DNA from: SYFY01 sp031385325
GTDB lineage: Bacteria > Pseudomonadota > Gammaproteobacteria > Pseudomonadales > Azotimanducaceae
Direction: 5' to 3'
DNA: 27,599 nt
Assembly (NCBI GenBank): GCA_031385325.1
Contig: JANNBJ010000080.1
Span: 1-27,599, forward strand
The number at the start of each line of letters is the position of its first letter. Within the stretch, counting starts at the first letter, position 1. The translations under genes and the position numbers were made by a program. Below the pieces are notes generated by a model that was given only the letters and a program-made list of their open reading frames with translations, searched no databases and was not told the origin of the DNA. Positions 1 to 7,453 of the stretch are shown one piece after another.

Positions 1-943
1 CGATGCCAGCACACGATCCAGGAGCAGACTCGCGGGCATTGCTTCTAGCCCGCACCATTCATGAATTGCCTGCTGCGGACGCCGATAGCAGCGAAACCAC
101 AGGGCGTGCTCCCTCCGCGTGCTCGACGTGCTGTAGAGCACGCCTGCGCGCACGTAGGTCCGCGCCTCCCAGCGTTTTCACGGCTCTCGACGCCCTCGCT
201 ACGACCCTTCATGAATAATGCGGGCTAGTGGTGAGGAGCGCAGCGCATGCGCCAGCGCGGCAGGTATCGGTCCTTGTGGGGTTGGACGCAAACCGTGGCG
301 CGAAACGACGTCGATCAGACCTGTGTGCCCGTGACGGATGAGCGTACTGAGCGTATCGAGCGCAGTCAGACCGCTGCCGATGATGAGCACGTTGTCGCCG
401 GGTTCAACCGACCCCATGGCTCCGCTTGCGAACGGGTTTTCGATCAGGCCAGGCAAATCGTCCTTGCCTCGGGCCAGGGCCGCCGGCAGTCGAAGTTCAG
501 GATTTCCTGTAGCGAGGAGCAACAGGTTGGCGTGCAGCGTATTTCCGCCTTGCAACTGGATCTGCCAGCCGCGTTCGTGCGGCTCGGCGTGGATCGCCTT
601 GTCATGACAGTGGGTGATGCTCGATCCGGTTGCAGGCCAGGCGGCATGCTGTTCGACCATGGCGGACAGATAGCGGCCAAACTGCTGGCGTCGGACAAAA
701 ACCGTCCCATCCGGCTGGACGGCATCCGGATCACTTTCCAGAACCCGTTCATCACGACACCAGCGTCGAATAGGCCAAACCGGGCCCGACCTGTGGACGA
801 GATTCGACCATCGTGATGGCGAGTGGTTTCCTGGTCTGGCGCACCAGTTGCACGGCGAGGCAGCTGCCGCGGTAGCCGCCACCGACGATGACGATGTGTG
901 TCGATGCCAATCTGAACCCCAGTGTAGTCCGGCTCCAGCACAA
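1..943 (-). pseudogene. Broken FAD/NAD(P)-binding protein gene (NAD_binding_9-like), continues past left edge
   Basis: Remnant of a FAD/NAD(P)-binding oxidoreductase. The N-terminal part (about 943-754) reads HIVIVGGGYRGSCLA, a dinucleotide-binding glycine motif, then GPGLAYST, and hits a stop at 752-754. The protein resumes in another frame with RWCRDERVLESDPDAV and FVRRQQFGRYL, then a second glycine motif, NVLIIGSGLTALDTL. In relatives, about 20 residues (the HLLNVPA-type segment) separate AYST from the RW segment. They are absent here, so a deletion plus frameshift is inferred, not a single sequencing error. After SSPL the frame runs into the 180-bp element at 45-228, which adds LARIIHEGS and a stop. 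With the element removed, the frame continues in phase to base 1 (LEAMPASLLLDRVLAS). The start is uncertain: ATG at 943 or a TTG closer to the glycine motif. Family members are roughly 450-500 residues, so the C-terminal part lies outside the window. Confidence 0.75.
45..228. mobile_element. 180-bp MITE-like element, copy 1, with CTAG target duplication
   Basis: This stretch is about 92% identical (15 mismatches in 184 positions by eye) to 24484-24667 and lies in the same orientation. Both ends are CTAG followed by inverted repeats. Left 45-66 and the complement of right 207-228 match at 19 of 22 positions, with shared cores CTAGCCCGCA and ATTCATGAA. Inside is a hairpin (GTGCT, loop GTAG, AGCAC, near 140-155) whose stem is the same in both copies while the loop differs. 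There is no room for a transposase, so the element would be mobilised in trans. Removing 180 bp and one CTAG rejoins the interrupted minus-strand reading frame exactly, which supports a 4-bp CTAG target duplication. A CTAG target fits the YTAR preference known for IS5-group elements, but the cognate transposase is not identified. Confidence 0.8.
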
Positions 944-1009
944 ACTACTTCGACAGCTTTCAGGCTAGAATCCGTCGCGCAGTGGTCTGCCATTCAACAG
1001 GAGTTTTCC

Positions 1010-1798
1010 ATGAAATCCCATGAGCTTGATTACGAAATATTCGGCGACGACATGCAGATTGCCGAGGTTGAACTGGACCCGAACGAGACCGTCATCGCCG
1101 AAGCTGGCGCCATGAACTATATGGATGCGGGGATCACGTTCGAAGCGCGCATGGGCGATGGCAGCGAGACGGACAACGGTCTCATGGGCAAACTACTGCA
1201 GGTAGGCAAGCGTGCGTTGACCGGTGAGTCGATCTTCATGACCCATTTCACCAACAAGGGTTCGAACAAGCAGCGGGTGGCGTTTGCGGCGCCCTATCCA
1301 GGCAAGATCATCCCGCTGCAGCTGTCTGCAATCGGCGGCAAATTCATCTGCCAGAAGGATGCATTCCTGTGCGCCGCATTGGGCACCAAAGTATCCATTC
1401 GGTTCAACAAAAAACTCGGCGCCGGGTTTTTCGGTGGTGAAGGTTTCATCCTTCAGGAATTGTCCGGTGACGGACTTGCCCTCATTCATGCCGGTGGTAC
1501 CGTGATCAAGAAGGAACTGCGTGGCAACACCATCCTGGTTGATACGGGTTGCATCGTGGGTTTCACGGAAGGGATCGACTACGACATCCAGCGAGCGGGC
1601 AATCTCAAATCCATGTTTTTTGGCGGCGAGGGCCTGTTTCTGGCCACACTGCGTGGCACCGGCACCATCTATCTTCAGTCTTTGCCCTTCTCGAGAATGG
1701 CCGATCGCATCCTCGCGCACGCACCATCCGTTGGCGGCAGTGCCAAAGGTGAGGGTTCGGTGCTGGGCGGCCTCGGCCGTCTCATCGATGGCAACTGA
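1010..1798 (+). CDS. AIM24/TIGR00266 family protein
   Basis: A 262-residue protein of the TIGR00266/AIM24 family, a beta-rich fold found across bacteria and, as AIM24, in mitochondria. No enzymatic role is established for the bacterial members. The family pattern is visible: an N-terminal ELDPNETVIAEAGAM segment (residues 21-35), two copies of FFGGEG (140-145 and 203-208), and the late run LATLRGTGTIYLQSLPFSRM (211-230). A glycine-rich tail (about 242-262) follows the domain. The start at 1010 is chosen because CAACAGGAG sits just upstream; the frame is also open further upstream, but that part does not resemble the family. No signal peptide or membrane segment is evident. It lies divergent from the broken flavoprotein and 39 bp before the LLM oxidoreductase, so those two may be co-transcribed. 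Confidence 0.88.
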   Translation: MKSHELDYEIFGDDMQIAEVELDPNETVIAEAGAMNYMDAGITFEARMGDGSETDNGLMGKLLQVGKRALTGESIFMTHFTNKGSNKQRVAFAAPYPGKIIPLQLSAIGGKFICQKDAFLCAALGTKVSIRFNKKLGAGFFGGEGFILQELSGDGLALIHAGGTVIKKELRGNTILVDTGCIVGFTEGIDYDIQRAGNLKSMFFGGEGLFLATLRGTGTIYLQSLPFSRMADRILAHAPSVGGSAKGEGSVLGGLGRLIDGN

Positions 1799-1837
1799 TC
1801 GGTTACGTCACTTCAATTTCTAACAACAGGAACGCAC

Positions 1838-2683
1838 ATGCGCATCGGGATCAGCAATTTTCCAACTTCCTATTCGATCCATCCAACAGATCTCGGGCGA
1901 GCACTTGAAGAGCGTGGCTTCGAGTCATTATTCGTCGTTGAACATACCCACATCCCCGCTTCACGCGAAACACCGTATCCGTTGGGTGGCGAGCTGCCTT
2001 CCATCTACTGGGAAGCCTATGAACCGCTGACTTATCTGGCTCAAGTGGCAGCGGTCACGGAGAAGCTGCAAATCGGCACTGGCGTTCTGCTGGTTGCCCA
2101 GCATCACCCGATCGCGCTGGCCAAGCGCGTGGCTTCGCTCGATTCACTGTCGAATGGCCGGCTATTGCTGGGTGTGGGTGGTGGCTGGCTGGCCGAAGAA
2201 ATGCGTAACCACGGCTTCGAGTTCAAGGATCGCTGGGCGATCTTGCGCGAGCATATCCTTGCGATGAAAGCCTGCTGGACTCAGAAGGACGCGCAGTTTC
2301 ATGGCAAATTTGTCAACTTCGATCCGGTCTGGGTAGAACCGAAGCCAAATCGTCGTGGTGGCCCGCCGATCCTGATTGGTGCGACGTCCTCCTGGGCGCT
2401 CAAGCGCATCGCCGAATACGCCGATGGCTGGTACCCGATCGTGATGCCGAACTTTGACGCGCAGCTGGCGGAACTGAAAATGAATGTCGAGGCCCGAGGT
2501 CGATCGATGAGTGAAATCGACATCACCGTTGTGCATCAGCCAGCCGACAAGGCGGCACTGGCCGCGCTCCGTGACAAGGGGGTCAACAGGGTGGTGCTGT
2601 CGTTGCCGACGGTCGGCCGTGATGAAGCCCTGAAGGTGCTGGATGCTTACGCACCGATGCTGGAGTGGGCGAAAACAATGTAG
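1838..2683 (+). CDS. LLM-class (luciferase-like) flavin oxidoreductase, F420-type subfamily
   Basis: A 281-residue protein of the bacterial luciferase-like monooxygenase superfamily, closest in pattern to the short 'probable F420-dependent oxidoreductase' group (TIGR03619-like). It should be a soluble TIM-barrel enzyme binding a flavin or deazaflavin. Supporting motifs are ESLFVVEHTHIP near residues 29-40, then IGTGVLLVAQHHP and SLDSLSNGRLLLGVGGGW (about 78-116), and a late PPILIGATS segment. The start is preceded by AACAGG. Whether it uses F420 or FMN cannot be told from the sequence; F420 synthesis is uncommon in Gammaproteobacteria and no F420 gene is in the window. The stop codon abuts the CTAG end of the palindromic element at 2684, so that element sits directly in the 3' flank and may affect mRNA ends. 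Confidence 0.88.
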   Translation: MRIGISNFPTSYSIHPTDLGRALEERGFESLFVVEHTHIPASRETPYPLGGELPSIYWEAYEPLTYLAQVAAVTEKLQIGTGVLLVAQHHPIALAKRVASLDSLSNGRLLLGVGGGWLAEEMRNHGFEFKDRWAILREHILAMKACWTQKDAQFHGKFVNFDPVWVEPKPNRRGGPPILIGATSSWALKRIAEYADGWYPIVMPNFDAQLAELKMNVEARGRSMSEIDITVVHQPADKAALAALRDKGVNRVVLSLPTVGRDEALKVLDAYAPMLEWAKTM

Positions 2684-2869
2684 CTAGGAGCCTGTCGGAC
2701 TTGAGACTGATCTACTGCGCCGGTGGGAAGAGCGGTCCATTTTTCCCCGATTTCTCGTTGCCCCCGTGTTTCCTTTGGAAAGGCCCACTATGCGCCTCGA
2801 AATCGCGAAAAAATGCCCTCGCTCTCCCACTCGGCTCGCGACGATCGCTCAAGTCCGACAGGCTCCTAG
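2684..2869. mobile_element. 186-bp CTAG-bounded palindromic element
   Basis: The two ends are perfect inverted repeats of 22 bp (2684-2705 and 2848-2869), beginning CTAGGAGCCTGTCGGACTT. One further flanking base pair also matches. Inside the arms an imperfect second stem continues: the TCCATTTTTCCCCGATTTC side pairs broadly with GAAATCGCGAAAAAATGCC on the other side. The whole unit can therefore fold into one long hairpin. No convincing coding sequence is present. CTAG at both outer edges matches the target duplication of the 180-bp element, and the first 11 bases are shared, apart from one base at one end, with the neighbouring element at 2921. It is best read as a non-autonomous palindromic insertion; a structured transcription end for the preceding gene is an alternative or additional role. 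Confidence 0.7.
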
Positions 2870-2888
2870 CCAATGCGTGACCTGACTG

Positions 2889-2913
2889 GGATTCGCGATC
2901 GGGAGATCGCTCC
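2889..2913. repeat. REP-like short hairpin between the two palindromes
   Basis: GCGATC and GATCGC flank a GGGA loop, followed by GCTCC, in the short gap between the two long palindromes. The layout resembles the small hairpin downstream of the MFS gene at 9301-9316 (same loop on the opposite strand) and REP-type sequences of Gammaproteobacteria. No function is shown. Confidence 0.4.
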
Positions 2914-2920
2914 AGACAAG

Positions 2921-3089
2921 CTAGGAGTCTGCGCGGCAGAAGGCGGCGATGCGAGGCGAGTGTCAATTCGAGGCCTATTTTTCGTTTGTTTGAGGCGCGT
3001 AGTGGGTGCTACGCAACGAAAACGAACGGAAAATAGGACCGAAGTGGCGCCGCCGCAGCCAGACGAGCTTCTGCCGCGCAGGCTCCTAG
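2921..3089. mobile_element. 169-bp CTAG-bounded palindromic element
   Basis: Ends 2921-2942 and 3068-3089 are inverted repeats matching at 21 of 22 positions, beginning CTAGGAGYCTGCGCGGCAG. The interior stays complementary: CCTATTTTTCGTTTGTTT on the left pairs largely with the GAACGGAAAATAGG side on the right. The apex is a perfect GCGTAG / CTACGC hairpin at 2997-3014, at the geometric centre of the element. The terminal CTAGGAGCCTG is shared with the 2684-2869 element but the rest differs, so the two look like relatives moved by the same machinery. No convincing coding sequence is seen. Confidence 0.7.
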
Positions 3090-3201
3090 GTGCCGCAGCA
3101 ACGCAGGAGCGGCCTGCGACCACAAGCGCTGGACTGTTGAACACACTCTCCAAACGGTAGAGTCCGCAGTCCGGTTCACACGCAATGAAGAGGGGAGCGC
3201 C

Positions 3202-3618
3202 TTGACCTACAACAAACCGATACCGCCCAGGGGTACCCATACCAAGCCGTTCTGGGACGGTGCAAAGCTCGGCAAACTGATGCTGCCACGTTGTCAGGAC
3301 TGCAATCGCGTGCATTGGTACCCAAGGCACATCTGCCCGTTTTGCCACTCGACCAACCTCGACTGGATCGAAGCCAGCGGGCGGGGCACGCTGCATACCT
3401 ATGCCGTTCAGTACATCGGCGCCGGTGGCTGGGCGCAGGAAGTGCCCTTTGTGTCTGCCTATGTCGACCTGCAGGAAGGAGATCGCATGCTGACTGTGCT
3501 GCGTGGTGTTGATCCAAACAAGCCGGAAGACATCCGCATTGGAGCAGCCGTCACCGTCGAGTTCGAAGCTGCGGACGATGACACATTCATTCCCTTCTGG
3601 CGTGTAGTGGAGGCTTGA
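3202..3618 (+). CDS. Zn-ribbon/OB-fold (DUF35) protein, first pair
   Basis: A 138-residue DUF35 protein: an N-terminal helix and rubredoxin-like zinc ribbon followed by an OB fold. The zinc ligands are visible as Cys31, Cys34, Cys45 and Cys48 (CQDC and CPFC). Proteins of this family partner thiolase-like enzymes; in actinobacterial steroid side-chain degradation the DUF35 part of ChsH2 binds the Ltp2 aldolase. The next gene is exactly such a thiolase-like protein, only 2 bp downstream, so a stable complex is the natural inference. The start is a TTG at 3202, supported by AGGGGAG at 3191-3197; no in-frame ATG gives a complete family N-terminus. A possible small stem-loop (GGACTG / CAGTCC) lies in the leader around 3130-3175. 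Confidence 0.88.
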   Translation: MTYNKPIPPRGTHTKPFWDGAKLGKLMLPRCQDCNRVHWYPRHICPFCHSTNLDWIEASGRGTLHTYAVQYIGAGGWAQEVPFVSAYVDLQEGDRMLTVLRGVDPNKPEDIRIGAAVTVEFEAADDDTFIPFWRVVEA

Positions 3619-3620
3619 TC

Positions 3621-4832
3621 ATGGCAGGACAGCTTTACAAGGCAGCAGCCATCGTGGGTGCCGCAGAAGCCAATCAGATTGGTTTTCTGCAGACACCCGT
3701 CACCTCACTGCAACTGCATATCGAGGCCATTCGCAACGTCTGCGATCAGACCGGGTTACCGATCTCCCGCATCGAAGGCGTTTTCTCGACAGGCTGGTCC
3801 ACGGAACTGTGTGAGCACCTCGGCATTCGTCCGAAGTACATCGATACCACCGCAGTGGGTGGGTGTTCATTCGAGATGCATGTTCACCACGCGCTGGCTG
3901 CGATCTACTCGGGGATCATCGATGTTGCGCTGATCAGTCACGGCGAAAATGGTCATTCCGCACGCAAGGTCGGCAGTGGCGGCACGGTCAGTTATGGTCG
4001 TGGTGCAGGCGTGCTGTCACCGGGAAATGAGATGTCCATGGCCTATGGCCTCGTGGGCGCCGCTTCCGGATACGCGCATGCGATGGTCCGTCACATGCAC
4101 CGATATGGCACACAGCGCGAAGACTACGCGCACATCGCCAAGGTGGCTCGGGACTGGGCAACACTCAACCCGCGTGCAGCCATGTACTCAAAGGAAAAGC
4201 ACCCGTTTGGTGGACCGATTACGGTTGCGCAGGTGGAGGCATCGCGACTGATAGCGTGGCCGCTGACAATTCTGCACTGCTGCATGGTGACCGATCATGG
4301 TGGCGCGGTGCTGGTCTGCAGCCCGAAGGTTGCGGCCAGTCTGCGTACCCGTCCGGTATGGATCGCCGGTGCCGGTGAAGCCATGGGGCATGGCAACATG
4401 CTCGAGATGGAAGACTTCACCAGGACGTCGGCCGCCCAGTCTGCACAAACCGCCTATACCATGGCGGGCATGGGGCCGGCGGACATGGAAATGGCGATGA
4501 TCTATGACTCGTTCACCATCACCGCCGCCATCACGGCGGAGATGCTGGGTCTGGCTCGTCCCGGTGAAGGTCATCTTCTGTGGAAGGATGGTCATGCCGC
4601 ACCCGGTGGCGCGTTTCCCATCAACACCAATGGTGGTGGCCTGTCGTTCAATCACAGCGGGATGTATGGCATGCCGCTCCTGATCGAGGCGTATCGACAA
4701 CTGTCGGGTACGGCCGAAGACGGGATCCATGGCGTCAAGGGTAAACAGACCAGTGCACGGACGTGTGTGGTGAATGGCACGGGTGGTGCGCTGTCGACCA
4801 CCGGCACACTGGTGCTGATCGCGGACGATTGA
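3621..4832 (+). CDS. Thiolase-like lipid-transfer (Ltp/SCP-x type) protein, first pair
   Basis: A 403-residue member of the thiolase superfamily, of the Ltp/non-specific lipid-transfer type, expected to act on acyl-CoA thioesters as a thiolase or retro-aldolase with its DUF35 partner. The position of the classical nucleophile reads VGGCSF, so a cysteine (Cys82) is present. The region normally holding the second catalytic cysteine reads NGTGG (385-389) and lacks it. The IYDSF motif (Tyr295) and GGGLSFNHSGMYG with His345 are typical of this branch. The ATG at 3621 is used because GTGGAGG precedes it and the text from MAGQLYKAAAIVG fits the family N-terminus. It is tightly spaced after the DUF35 gene, and dinB starts 22 bp downstream, so all three may share a transcript. 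Confidence 0.87.
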   Translation: MAGQLYKAAAIVGAAEANQIGFLQTPVTSLQLHIEAIRNVCDQTGLPISRIEGVFSTGWSTELCEHLGIRPKYIDTTAVGGCSFEMHVHHALAAIYSGIIDVALISHGENGHSARKVGSGGTVSYGRGAGVLSPGNEMSMAYGLVGAASGYAHAMVRHMHRYGTQREDYAHIAKVARDWATLNPRAAMYSKEKHPFGGPITVAQVEASRLIAWPLTILHCCMVTDHGGAVLVCSPKVAASLRTRPVWIAGAGEAMGHGNMLEMEDFTRTSAAQSAQTAYTMAGMGPADMEMAMIYDSFTITAAITAEMLGLARPGEGHLLWKDGHAAPGGAFPINTNGGGLSFNHSGMYGMPLLIEAYRQLSGTAEDGIHGVKGKQTSARTCVVNGTGGALSTTGTLVLIADD

Positions 4833-4854
4833 GCTCGCCCGCTGGCCTGCCGTC

Positions 4855-6144
4855 ATGCCCCGTCACTGGCCCGCCATCATTGCCCACGCCGACATGGATG
4901 CGTTCTATGCGGCGGTGGAGCAACACGATGATCCATCACTGCGTGGCAAACCCCTTCTGATTGGGCCACGCAGCCATCGCGGTGTGGTGCTGACCGCAAG
5001 TTATGAGGCGCGTCCCTTCGGCGTAGGCAGTGCGATGTCCATGGCCGAAGCGCGCCGTCGATGTCCGCAGGCACTCATCGTCCCCCCTCGATTTGAACGT
5101 TATACCCAGGTGTCGGCGATCATCATGAAGATCTTCGATACGTTTTCACCGAAGGTCGAACCGCTGAGTCTGGATGAAGCGTTCATCGACATGACAGGCA
5201 GCACGGATCTGTTCGGGTCGCCGACGCAGATCGGCCAACGCATCAAGGATGCGGTGCGAGAAACAACCGGTCTGACCGTGACCGTCGGCATGGCGTCGAC
5301 CAAACATGTGGCCAAGATCGCCAGTGCTTTCCAGAAGCCCGACGGACTCACCGTGGTTGAACACGACCAGACCCGTGCCTGGCTCGCGCCATTGCCGGTT
5401 GCACGCATCTGGGGGGTAGGACCGAAGATGCAGGAGCGGCTTAACAAGCTCGGCCTGCTCACGATCGGTGACATTGCGCACCTGGATGCCGACCATTTGA
5501 CGAAACGACTGGGGCGCCAGGGCGAGCGACTGTATCGACTGGCCTGCGGCGACGATCCTCGACCGGTGGTGAGTCAGCGTCGGGAGCGCAGCATAGGTTC
5601 GGAGCGCACCCTTGAATTCGATGTACGAACGATGCGCGACATCGAGGGTCATCTGCGGCAGGCGGCTGATCGTGTGAGTGCGCGATTGCGTCAGCGCCAG
5701 TATCTGGCCGGTGGAGTTCGTATCAAGCTCAAGACCACTGCGTTTGGTCTGCTGTCACGGCAGATCGTACTGGACCCGCCGTCGAACCTTGGAGAGGTGC
5801 TGTACATCAATGCCTGTAAGCTTGCGCAACAGTTGTTGCCCGAAGGCCCGTTTCGTCTGGTTGGTCTGGCGACCTATGATCTCGGCAAACAAGGAGAGTC
5901 ACGCCAGACGGATCTGTTCAGTGAGCCGCCTCGGCAGAGTGTTCTGGAGCACACCATCGACGCCGTGAGTAACCGGTTTGGCCGGCATGCCATTCGTCGT
6001 GCGCGTGACCTGAGCAAGTCAGGCACCGTCATGGGTTCGGCGCCGACGCTGGATTTTCGGCAAACAACGACCGAGGACGGTGTGCTTGACACGCCTCGTG
6101 ACTGGAGCGAGGCCGAGGATCCAGGTGACGAACGGCAGGATTGA
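4855..6144 (+). CDS. dinB: DNA polymerase IV (Y-family translesion polymerase)
   Basis: A 429-residue Y-family DNA polymerase that copies past damaged bases at stalled forks. The catalytic carboxylates are visible: Asp13 and Asp15 in HADMDAFYAAVEQ, and Asp107/Glu108 in LSLDEAF. Tyr18 is at the steric-gate position. A helix-hairpin-helix stretch, IWGVGPKMQERLNKLG (about 185-200), marks the thumb, and the little-finger domain follows. QTDLF at 351-355 is a good sliding-clamp binding motif. Unusually it is followed by about 75 more residues, making the protein longer than the 351-residue E. coli enzyme. It is inserted between the two Ltp/DUF35 pairs in the same direction. I see no clear LexA box in the short upstream gap, so expression may come from the upstream gene. 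Confidence 0.95.
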   Translation: MPRHWPAIIAHADMDAFYAAVEQHDDPSLRGKPLLIGPRSHRGVVLTASYEARPFGVGSAMSMAEARRRCPQALIVPPRFERYTQVSAIIMKIFDTFSPKVEPLSLDEAFIDMTGSTDLFGSPTQIGQRIKDAVRETTGLTVTVGMASTKHVAKIASAFQKPDGLTVVEHDQTRAWLAPLPVARIWGVGPKMQERLNKLGLLTIGDIAHLDADHLTKRLGRQGERLYRLACGDDPRPVVSQRRERSIGSERTLEFDVRTMRDIEGHLRQAADRVSARLRQRQYLAGGVRIKLKTTAFGLLSRQIVLDPPSNLGEVLYINACKLAQQLLPEGPFRLVGLATYDLGKQGESRQTDLFSEPPRQSVLEHTIDAVSNRFGRHAIRRARDLSKSGTVMGSAPTLDFRQTTTEDGVLDTPRDWSEAEDPGDERQD

Positions 6145-6257
6145 TTGCACGAATCGAGCCTCCGTGGTCTTCTCTCCGTGGTCTTGTGGCCCCGTCCCAT
6201 GACAAGCAGGTAGACTCGAACCCGGAGGGGCAGGGTAATTGGCAAAGGAGGGGGAAC

Positions 6258-7451
6258 TTGGCCACACAGGTGCGGGATGCGGCCATTGTCGGCATCCACG
6301 AATATCCGTCACGAGACGTCGAAGGACGTGTCAGTCCGCTGCAGATCAAGGCAGAGAGTGCCGCGCGTGCGCTCGAAGATGCAGGATTGAAATGGTCTGA
6401 CGTTGATGCCATCTACGATGCGGGCGAAGGCGGTGGTGCCATGAGCGGCCTGACCATTGCCGAGTACTTCGGTATCCGGCCGAATGTCATCGACACCACC
6501 GCGGTTGGTGGCAGTTCCTACGAGTACCATGCGGCGCATGCCAAGCGTGACATTGCTGCCGGCAAGGCGCGGGTCGCACTGCTGACCTACGGATCAACCG
6601 CGCACAGCGCAGCGCAGCGGATCGGTGTTGGTGGCCGTAGTGGCAGTCGTCACCCGGCGGACAATATGGAAGTATTCTCCGGACTTACGCTCGTTGCCAA
6701 CTATGCGATGGTGGCCAATCGGCACATGCATCAGTACGGCACGACCAGTGCACAGCTTGCGGAAATCCCGGTGGCGACACGTTACCACGCCATGCGCAAT
6801 CCCGAAGCCGTCAAGGCCATGCAGGATCTGGAGTTCCTGAATATTCGTGAGACCACAGTGGACGATGTGTTGAACTCACGCCTGATTGCCGACCCGTTGC
6901 GATTACTCGAATGCTGCATGATTTCCGATGGGGGAGGTGCAGTGGTGATAACAAACCCCGCCATTGCCCGTGATTGCCGCAAACCACCGGTATGGATTCT
7001 GGGAACAGGCGAGGCCACCCGATATCCGGAAAATGGCGGTGACGTGACATGTACCGCGGCGGCGCAATCCGGGCCGCTGGCTTTTGGCGAGGCAGGTATC
7101 ACACCAGCCGAAATCGACGTCGCGATGATCTATGACTCCTTCAGCATCACGGTGCTGACGATCCTTGAAGACCTTGGTTTCTGCCCAAAAGGCGAAGGTG
7201 GTCGCTGGGTAGAAGGCGGGCGGCTTCGTTTTGATCGAATGGACGGACCTGCGCTCAATACCGATGGTGGCGGGTTGTCGTCGAACCATCCTGGCATGCG
7301 TGGAATATTTCTGCTGATCGAAGCGGCGCGCCAGTTGCGTGGGGAGTCTTGTTCACAAGTGATGGATGCAAAACTCGCGGTCGCCCACGGCAATGGTGGC
7401 ATGCTGGGTAGTCGTCACTGTGCCGGTACCATCATTCTCGGGAGGGACTGA
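6258..7451 (+). CDS. Thiolase-like lipid-transfer (Ltp/SCP-x type) protein, second pair
   Basis: A 397-residue paralog of the 3621-4832 protein. They share RP..IDTTAVGG, MIYDSF (Tyr292 here) and GGGLS.NH.GM.G with His344. The nucleophile position reads VGGSSY, giving Ser86 where the first copy has cysteine, and the second-cysteine region reads HGNGG (377-381). Classical thiolysis is therefore unlikely, and an aldolase-like role with the DUF35 partner, as described for Ltp2 with ChsH2, is a reasonable inference. The start is the TTG at 6258 because AAAGGAGGGGG lies at 6244-6254 and MATQVRDAAIVG fits the family; the frame is open back to 6141, but the extra residues look unrelated. The DUF35 gene follows 2 bp after the stop. 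Confidence 0.87.
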   Translation: MATQVRDAAIVGIHEYPSRDVEGRVSPLQIKAESAARALEDAGLKWSDVDAIYDAGEGGGAMSGLTIAEYFGIRPNVIDTTAVGGSSYEYHAAHAKRDIAAGKARVALLTYGSTAHSAAQRIGVGGRSGSRHPADNMEVFSGLTLVANYAMVANRHMHQYGTTSAQLAEIPVATRYHAMRNPEAVKAMQDLEFLNIRETTVDDVLNSRLIADPLRLLECCMISDGGGAVVITNPAIARDCRKPPVWILGTGEATRYPENGGDVTCTAAAQSGPLAFGEAGITPAEIDVAMIYDSFSITVLTILEDLGFCPKGEGGRWVEGGRLRFDRMDGPALNTDGGGLSSNHPGMRGIFLLIEAARQLRGESCSQVMDAKLAVAHGNGGMLGSRHCAGTIILGRD

Positions 7452-7453
7452 TC

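Noticed and set aside
247..816. Plus-strand open frame of 189 codons
   Set aside because: It is antisense to the flavoprotein remnant, whose minus-strand text has family motifs; the plus-strand translation has none.
961..967. Third copy of a CTAG-bounded element near AGGCTAG
   Set aside because: The end resembles the 180-bp element for only about 7 bases and no partner end is found. Single CTAG sites near 10395 and 15433 likewise have no inverted partner.
4188..4856. Minus-strand open frame of 222 codons
   Set aside because: It is antisense to the first thiolase-like gene and its translation resembles no family.
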